From positions 1 to 18,613 of the forward strand of contig CALUAU010000026.1 of assembly GCA_943914115.1 (NCBI GenBank): a stretch of 18,613 nt of DNA, in the 5' to 3' direction. How positions within the stretch are numbered: position 1 is the stretch's first letter; each line of letters opens with the position of its first letter. Positions 14,230-18,613 of this stretch are shown piece by piece. Source of the DNA: an uncultured Microbacteriaceae bacterium (GTDB lineage: Bacteria; Actinomycetota; Actinomycetes; Actinomycetales; Microbacteriaceae). The notes under the pieces are model-generated. The model did not search any database. It saw nothing but the letters and a program-made list of their open reading frames with translations, and had not been told where the DNA came from. The position numbers were made by a program, and so were the translations under genes.

Positions 14230-16261
14230 TTTCCCCACCGATGATGGTTGCCGCTGGTCGGTGCTGGTACGTGATATCGACAGCGAACAGGTGTTGTTGC
14301 AGCACTGCCCCGAACGGGTGCTCAGCACCGCCAGCATCGGCAAGCTCTTCTTGCTGCACCGCATCCTGCACGAGGTGGATGCCGGCACGCGCTCGCTCGA
14401 TGAGCTCGTGACGCGCTTGCCGAGCGATGTGATCGGCGGGTCGGGGCTGTGGCAAAAACTGCAGCAGGATGCGCTGTCGATCTATGACCTGGCGGCGCTT
14501 GTGGGTGCGGTGAGCGATAACGATGCCACGAACGCGCTGCTGCGGGTGGTGGGAATCGACGCGGTGCGTGAGCACGCCCGCGAATTGGGCTATCAGCATT
14601 CGCGCCTGAACGACGCGATTCGCTGGCCGATTCCGCCCGGCCATCCTTCGCGGCTTTCGGAGGCGAACGCGGGCGAGATGGTCGATTTTGTGTCGCGTCT
14701 GCAGCTCGACCGGGATCTTTCGCCGAGCAGCGGCGATATTTTCCGTAAGTGGCTCGGCGCCGGGGCCGATATGTCGATGGTGGCGTCGGTGTTTGATTTT
14801 GATGGCCTCGACCACGACTGTTTCGACGGGGGAGTGTGGCTGTGGAACAAAACCGGCACCATCTCGACCGTGCGCGCCGATGTTGGTGTGGTGATGGGGA
14901 GGCGGCGACGCGTCGCCTACGCGGTGCTTGCCGAGTGGGTTGCGGGTGCGGATGCGCGCGGCACGGTGCTTGAAACGATGGCCGAGGTGGGGCTGCTGAT
15001 CGGTGAGGCGGTTGGCTGGCAAGATCCGCGACCGAAGCGCTCGGCGGCCCGGGCTGCGGCGGTGCCTGCCGTGAGGCCTGCGCCGGTGGCGGATGCGCGG
15101 GCCGCGATTGCGGTGGCCGCGAACGATGCCGCGCTGCGCGATGTGCGCTATCTGGTGCTTGACGGTGACAGCGGCGCGCCCCTCTTAGAGCGGTCGCCAG
15201 ATGAGCCGAGCCCGTCGGCGAGCGTGATGAAAACGGTCACCGGCACGCTCGCGCTCGCGAACCTGGGTGCCGACCACCGCATCCCCACGCGCGTGGTGCG
15301 CATTAGCGACTCTGAGGCGGTGCTGATCGGTGGCGGCGATGTGACGCTCTCGCGCACCCCAACGGACGAGCCAACGTTCTATCCGCATCCGGCCCACTTG
15401 GATGCATTGGCCGATCAGCTGCGCACGAATATGCCCGGGCTGGAGCGGTTGCTGCTCGACGATGGGCTGTTTGCCGCATCCCAGTGGCACCCCACGTGGG
15501 ACCCTGCGGGCCGATCGCCCGAAAACTACATCCCCTTTATTAGCGCGCTGCAGGTGGACGGCGACCGTGACGATCCGCTCATGGATGACAGTGCGCGCAG
15601 CGAAAACCCGGTGGGGCGAGTGGCTGCCGCGCTGGGAGCGCTGCTGGGGGATGTGGAAATTGCCCGGGGGAGCGCTCCGGAAGGCGTGGCAGACGAGGTA
15701 GCCCGGGCGGAGTCGGCGCCGGTGACTGAGCTGGTGCGCGAAGTGCTGCGCAGCTCAGATAATGCGCTCGCGGAGGCGCTCGCGCGGCTCGTAGCGCTTG
15801 CCCGTGGCGGGGATGCGTCGTGGAGTTCGATACAGCGCGAGATCCGGGCCGCGGTTGCAGATCTGGGCCTGGATGCATCCGGTTGCGAATTTGTGGACGG
15901 CTCGGGGCTGAGCGAGGACAACCGGCTGACCCCACGATTTGTGGCTGAACTGCTGCGGCGCGGGTATCTCGGTGAGGAACCGTTTGCGTCGATGGTGTCG
16001 CGGTTGACGGTTTCGGGTCAGACCATGGCGCCGACTCGGTTTACCGGGGCCAACCGCGTGGTTGGTAACTCGGTGCGCGCGAAAACGGGTTTTATTAATT
16101 CGGTGCATTCACTCGCCGGCATCGTGACCACTCGGGGTCGGCGCAACCTCGTGTTTGCCGTGTTTGCGTGTGATCTAGACACACCGGTAGACCGTGAGGC
16201 TCGGCTCGCAGTAGAGCGCCTGGTGACGGCGCTGCACCTGCACGGTGACGCGCTGGGGTAG
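14222..16261 (+). CDS. Fusion of class A beta-lactamase-like domain and S13 (DacB/PBP4-type) D,D-peptidase domain
   Basis: From the GTG at 14222 this encodes 679 residues. That start is preferred because GGAGAA sits 7 nt before it and the N terminus then lines up with the upstream paralogue; TTG at 14192 and ATG at 14201 are alternatives. Domain 1 (about 1-260) has S38-I-G-K41, S98-D-N100 and K210-T-G212, spaced as in the gene before, again without a Glu166 equivalent. A linker rich in Ala, Arg and Pro (about 270-295) follows. Domain 2 (about 300-679) matches peptidase S13 D-Ala-D-Ala carboxypeptidases: S334-V-M-K337, S512-D-N514, FVDGSGLSEDNR, and K621-T-G623 followed by INSVHSLAGIV. S13 enzymes normally work outside the cell and carry a signal peptide; none is seen here. 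Two complete penicillin-fold active sites in one unexported chain is unusual. It ends the importer operon, so it probably trims imported muropeptides or other D-amino-acid peptides. Confidence 0.85.
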   Translation: MIDFPTDDGCRWSVLVRDIDSEQVLLQHCPERVLSTASIGKLFLLHRILHEVDAGTRSLDELVTRLPSDVIGGSGLWQKLQQDALSIYDLAALVGAVSDNDATNALLRVVGIDAVREHARELGYQHSRLNDAIRWPIPPGHPSRLSEANAGEMVDFVSRLQLDRDLSPSSGDIFRKWLGAGADMSMVASVFDFDGLDHDCFDGGVWLWNKTGTISTVRADVGVVMGRRRRVAYAVLAEWVAGADARGTVLETMAEVGLLIGEAVGWQDPRPKRSAARAAAVPAVRPAPVADARAAIAVAANDAALRDVRYLVLDGDSGAPLLERSPDEPSPSASVMKTVTGTLALANLGADHRIPTRVVRISDSEAVLIGGGDVTLSRTPTDEPTFYPHPAHLDALADQLRTNMPGLERLLLDDGLFAASQWHPTWDPAGRSPENYIPFISALQVDGDRDDPLMDDSARSENPVGRVAAALGALLGDVEIARGSAPEGVADEVARAESAPVTELVREVLRSSDNALAEALARLVALARGGDASWSSIQREIRAAVADLGLDASGCEFVDGSGLSEDNRLTPRFVAELLRRGYLGEEPFASMVSRLTVSGQTMAPTRFTGANRVVGNSVRAKTGFINSVHSLAGIVTTRGRRNLVFAVFACDLDTPVDREARLAVERLVTALHLHGDALG

Positions 16262-16270
16262 CGCCGTCAC
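16223..16270 (+). terminator. Stem-loop straddling the end of the hydrolase fusion gene
   Basis: Perfect 11-bp inverted repeat GTGACGGCGCT (16223-16233) and AGCGCCGTCAC (16260-16270) around a 26-nt loop. The right arm overlaps the stop codon. No T-tract follows. It may terminate the operon or protect its 3' end. Confidence 0.4.
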
Positions 16271-16340
16271 GCTTAATGAGGGTGCCGGCGCAACGTTAAT
16301 CACTGATCAAATGCTCGAGTAGCGTCGGCGATCGCGTCGA

Positions 16341-16386
16341 GTGAGTGCCGTTTTCTCCGTTAGGTGCGAACTATTAGTGAGTGCCG
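16341..16386. repeat. Paired 10-bp direct repeats upstream of the small membrane protein gene
   Basis: GTGAGTGCCG occurs at 16341-16350 and again at 16377-16386, 36 bp apart. They lie 40-85 bp before the ATG at 16426. The second is followed by a GCACTC that could pair with its GAGTGC. They could be regulator-binding sites for the small gene; this is inferred from position only. Confidence 0.35.
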
Positions 16387-16425
16387 ATTCAACGCACTCA
16401 AATATTCGACTGATGAAGGAGAAAA

Positions 16426-16635
16426 ATGGACGTCTTCGAATCTCTGCAGCAGTGGTCTAGTTGGACTTTTGGTGTGAGTCTCGCACTCATTGCGGTTGTC
16501 GTTGGGTGTCTCGCAGCGGCTAAGAATGCCGGCGTGACACGTGCGGCAATCGGCTGGTGGGTAGCCGCCGTGCTTGCTTTCGTGGCGTTGGCGTGGTGGC
16601 TGGTATTTCGCCTGGGACTGCTATTTCAGCACTAA
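16426..16635 (+). CDS. Small two-helix membrane protein of unknown function
   Basis: A 69-residue protein with two hydrophobic helices (about residues 15-32, FGVSLALIAVVVGCLAAA, and 43-66, GWWVAAVLAFVALAWWLVFRL) joined by a short loop KNAGVTRAAI. AAGGAG lies 4 nt before the ATG, the clearest ribosome binding site in this part of the window, which supports a real gene. I do not recognise a family. It stands alone, 164 bp after the hydrolase fusion and 146 bp before the kinase gene. Its stop codon falls within the first copy of a 37-bp repeat (16632-16668). Confidence 0.7.
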   Translation: MDVFESLQQWSSWTFGVSLALIAVVVGCLAAAKNAGVTRAAIGWWVAAVLAFVALAWWLVFRLGLLFQH

Positions 16636-16668
16636 CCCCGCAACCAATCCCGCAGGTCGCGCGCCACC
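16632..16668. repeat. 37-bp direct repeat, left copy (possible coding remnant)
   Basis: Begins CTAACCCCGCAACCA and matches 17628-17664 with 35 of 37 bases identical. The pair flanks the kinase gene. On the minus strand both copies read as the end of a protein, VARDLR-(D/E)-WLRG-stop, preceded by unlike sequence. They may be relics of related genes or of a duplication around the kinase. Confidence 0.65.
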
Positions 16669-16710
16669 CAACCGCCGGGCGCCGGCTCACTATCGAGCGC
16701 CGCCTTGGCG

Positions 16711-16757
16711 CCACATAGGCACCGAGTAGCCAGCTGATCACGCTAGCGGTGCCATTT
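16711..16757. repeat. Dispersed intergenic repeat, copy B
   Basis: Second copy of the 47-bp element at 3483-3529 (42 of 47 identical), with the same GGCACCG/CGGTGCC stem. Here it lies 24 bp before the kinase start, so a hairpin could affect its expression. Confidence 0.7.
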
Positions 16758-16781
16758 CTGTAGAGGGAGGGCGAGCTGGAT

Positions 16782-17570
16782 TTGACGCTGCGCTGGGCGG
16801 CGGTGCTGGGGCCGATTACGGTGCTGCTGGCCGTTGCGGCGGGGATGCTGGTGGGTGTCGACCAGATGCTGGTTGATGCGCAGGTGCCGATGGTGATGCT
16901 GTTGGCGACGGCGCCGGTGGCGCTCGCGGTGGGTGTGGTGATTTCGATGAGCACGCAGTGGCGGGCGGCCGAGTCGGAGAGTGCGCTTGAGCGCGAGCGT
17001 TCGGCGCGTGAGCTGGAGCAGAGCCGCCAGGAGCTGATTGCGGCTGAGGCGCAGCGCACGTCTGGGATTGTGGATGATTTGCTGGCGCTCACCCGGTTGA
17101 GTAGCGCAGCGGCAGAGTCGGTGGCCGAACCGGTTTCGGTGGGGGATGCGCTGTCGGATTTGGTTGCACACCTCGCGCCGCTCGCCAAGCAGCGGGATGT
17201 GCGGGTGACGGGCAGTGTTGACGGTGCCGTTGAGGTCGTGGGGGACGCGGGGCTGATTTCGCGAGCCCTGCAAAATGTGCTGGTGAACGCGATCGCCTAC
17301 ACGAAACCAGGGACGACGGTGCGGGCGCAGGCGTTTGTGGCAGATGGTCGCGCCGTGGTCGAAGTGCGTGATGGCTGCGGCGGATTGCGTGACGAGGAGT
17401 TGGCGCGAGTGTTTGATACCGGTTGGCGAGGGGATGCGGCGCGCACCCCGGGTGCGCTCGCGGGCACCGGATTGGGCCTGCCGATTGTGCAGATGGTGAT
17501 GGAACTGCACGGCGGTGCCGTGACGGTTGAAAACGCCGGGGATGGGTGTTTGGCGCGGTTGGGGTTTTAG
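16782..17570 (+). CDS. Degenerate orphan sensor histidine kinase lacking the H-box
   Basis: A 262-residue membrane protein with two N-terminal helices (about 8-25 and 36-56), a short charged helical stretch, and a C-terminal HATPase domain. The ATP site is well kept: N-box NVLVNAIAYTKPG (N165/N169), G1 box DGCGG (197-201), F-box region RVFDTGWRG, and G2 box GTGLGL (228-233). Related actinobacterial kinases read E-Q-S-R-x-E-L then SHDLRTPL and about 45 further residues before VDDL-x-x-L-(S/A)-R. Here EQSRQELIAAEAQRTSG joins directly to IVDDLLALTRLSS. The histidine that accepts phosphate is gone by what looks like an in-frame deletion, so autophosphorylation in the usual way is impossible. It starts at TTG (GAGGGAGG 11 nt upstream) and has no response regulator beside it. 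It may be a decaying gene, a phosphatase-only protein or an ATP-binding scaffold. Confidence 0.75.
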   Translation: MTLRWAAVLGPITVLLAVAAGMLVGVDQMLVDAQVPMVMLLATAPVALAVGVVISMSTQWRAAESESALERERSARELEQSRQELIAAEAQRTSGIVDDLLALTRLSSAAAESVAEPVSVGDALSDLVAHLAPLAKQRDVRVTGSVDGAVEVVGDAGLISRALQNVLVNAIAYTKPGTTVRAQAFVADGRAVVEVRDGCGGLRDEELARVFDTGWRGDAARTPGALAGTGLGLPIVQMVMELHGGAVTVENAGDGCLARLGF

Positions 17571-17627
17571 GTGGGGTTTGGCGCCGGTCGTGATTGATGC
17601 CGGTGGCGCTGCCAGTTGCGGCAAGCC

Positions 17628-17664
17628 CTAACCCCGCAACCACTCCCGCAGATCGCGCGCCACC
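17628..17664. repeat. 37-bp direct repeat, right copy (possible coding remnant)
   Basis: Partner of 16632-16668. On the minus strand the open stretch before the stop is about 34 codons with no start, ending NPRTSGFTAMSVARDLREWL and RG. This looks like the C-terminal tail of a lost gene. I do not recognise the family. Confidence 0.6.
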
Positions 17665-17764
17665 GACATCGCGGTGAAGCCGCTGGTGCGCGGGTTGGTG
17701 GGTGTTATCGGATGGTGTCCGGGCTGCCTGCTTTAGTCCGGGCAACCGTTGTTACTTGTCTCGG

Positions 17765-18613
17765 GCAGCATCCTCGCTTACGCGGGGCGCACTCGAGATT
17801 AGAGGCCGAGGTACTCGGCGACTTGGGCTCATCCCCGCTTACGCGGGGCGCACTTTGCAGGGCGTGCGGGCCGGTCGCTACTGGTGGGCTCATCCCCGCT
17901 TACGCGGGGCGCACCCGAATATCCGGTAGGCGTGAGTGTTGATAGTAGGGCTCATCCCCGCTTACGCGGGGCGCACCATTCCTTAACGAAAATGGCTTGA
18001 GCGAATTTAGGCTCATCCCCGCTTACGCGGGGCGCACCTGTAAATGAACGCCATGGATTACTGGCTTGTGGGCTCATCCCCGCTTACGCGGGGCGCACGG
18101 CAGATCCTTACCGGTATTCCGTTCAAGGTGAGGCTCATCCCCGCTTACGCGGGGCGCACTGATGACCTGTCTATATCGATGGTGGAGGCAAGGGCTCATC
18201 CCCGCTTACGCGGGGCGCACCCGCGCGCCGCAGATGCCGGGGCAGGTGTCTGTGGCTCATCCCCGCTTACGCGGGGCGCACTGCGCGGTGTATGGCACGG
18301 TCGGACATTCCCGCGGCTCATCCCCGCTTACGCGGGGCGCACGGCCGAGTAGGTGCCGGGTTGCGGCGAGTTCGGGGCTCATCCCCGCTTACGCGGGGCG
18401 CACGGCCTTACCGATCGTGGACATGCCACGCGCGCGGGCTCATCCCCGCTTACGCGGGGCGCACGTGCGAAGTCGGTGGGTGCAACGCCGGAAGAAAGGC
18501 TCATCCCCGCTTACGCGGGGCGCACGAGGTTACAAGCGCCGAAGAACTCCGCGCCCAGGGCTCATCCCCGCTTACGCGGGGCGCACCCGAGGCCGACCCT
18601 GCCGGCACCGTCC
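17765..18613 (-). CRISPR. Type I-E-like CRISPR array, leader-distal part
   Basis: Fourteen 28-bp repeats start at 17765, 17826, 17887, 17949, 18010, 18071, 18132, 18193, 18254, 18315, 18376, 18437, 18498 and 18559. The spacers are 33 nt, except one of 34 nt between the third and fourth repeats. A partial spacer (18587-18613) runs off the window. The thirteen repeats from 17826 onward are identical, with a hairpin core CCCCGC-TTAC-GCGGGG. The first (17765-17792) has four mismatches. Read on the minus strand the repeat starts GTGCGCCCCGCG and ends GGGGATGAGCC, the usual orientation of type I-E repeats, so transcription should run right to left. The decayed repeat at the left end is then the leader-distal end. 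No cas gene is in the window. Spacers look unrelated to one another and none resembles the rest of the window by eye. Confidence 0.96.

Noticed and set aside
13703..15022. Minus-strand open frame of 439 codons opposite the hydrolase genes
   Set aside because: It has the composition of antisense sequence (Arg, His, Pro, Ala) and spans two well-supported plus-strand genes.
13384..16261. Beta-lactam resistance function for the two serine hydrolases
   Set aside because: The Glu166 deacylation loop is absent and neither protein has an export signal, so hydrolysis of extracellular beta-lactams is unlikely.
17571..17764. Search for a leader or cas remnant on the left side of the CRISPR array
   Set aside because: There is no A/T-rich leader-like sequence and no cas-like coding here. 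Repeat orientation and the decayed first repeat place the leader on the other side.
17616..18352. Open frames through the CRISPR array with a repeated PLTRGA or PAYAGRT pattern
   Set aside because: The repeating peptide is simply the translated CRISPR repeat; no protein is implied.

Overview
This 18.6 kb window is high-GC DNA from an actinobacterium (Actinomycetota). The evidence is the strong G/C bias at third codon positions, GTG/TTG starts, a MhuD-type heme oxygenase with the mycobacterial active-site residues, actinobacterial-style histidine kinase and DacB sequences, and a type I-E CRISPR repeat of the actinobacterial kind. The genus cannot be resolved from sequence alone.

Layout. (1) 1-3105: a FUSC-type membrane protein gene is split by an IS1634-family insertion sequence (470-2115). 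A truncated 404-bp copy of the left end of the same IS (66-469) lies immediately upstream. A 65-bp direct repeat of host gene sequence (1-65 and 2116-2180) flanks the whole insertion. (2) 3161-3472: a small heme-degrading monooxygenase (mhuD-like), then an intergenic region rich in GGCACC/GGTGCC hairpins, including a perfect 32-bp palindrome. (3) 3681-7481, minus strand, transcribed right to left: SIS-domain protein, M19 membrane dipeptidase, class I glutamine amidotransferase-like protein, and D-amino-acid dehydrogenase-like flavoprotein. (4) 7482-7929: a divergent control region with a good sigma-70-type promoter facing right and a CRP/GlxR-like palindrome at its -35 element. (5) 7930-16261, plus strand: a complete peptide ABC importer (solute-binding protein, two permeases, fused double ATPase), then two serine hydrolases of the penicillin-recognising fold, the second fused to an S13 (DacB-type) D,D-peptidase domain. 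Neither hydrolase has a signal peptide. (6) 16426-17570: a 69-residue two-helix membrane protein and an orphan sensor kinase that has lost its phosphoacceptor-histidine region. (7) 17765 to the window end: a type I-E-like CRISPR array with 14 repeats in view, running off the right edge; no cas genes are present.

How it fits together. The two divergent operons of regions 3-5 look like one unit for taking up and breaking down short peptides that contain D-amino acids, most plausibly peptidoglycan fragments. The importer would bring the peptides in. The cytoplasmic penicillin-fold hydrolases and the M19 dipeptidase would cleave them. The FAD enzyme would oxidise the released D-amino acid. The SIS protein, related to MurR/RpiR regulators but lacking their DNA-binding domain, may sense a sugar phosphate or assist another regulator. 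The substrate is inferred; the gene families are well supported. The most unusual features are the unexported, tandem and fused penicillin-fold hydrolases, the solute-binding protein anchored by a C-terminal membrane helix instead of a lipid, the H-box-less kinase, and the IS with a 65-bp target duplication.
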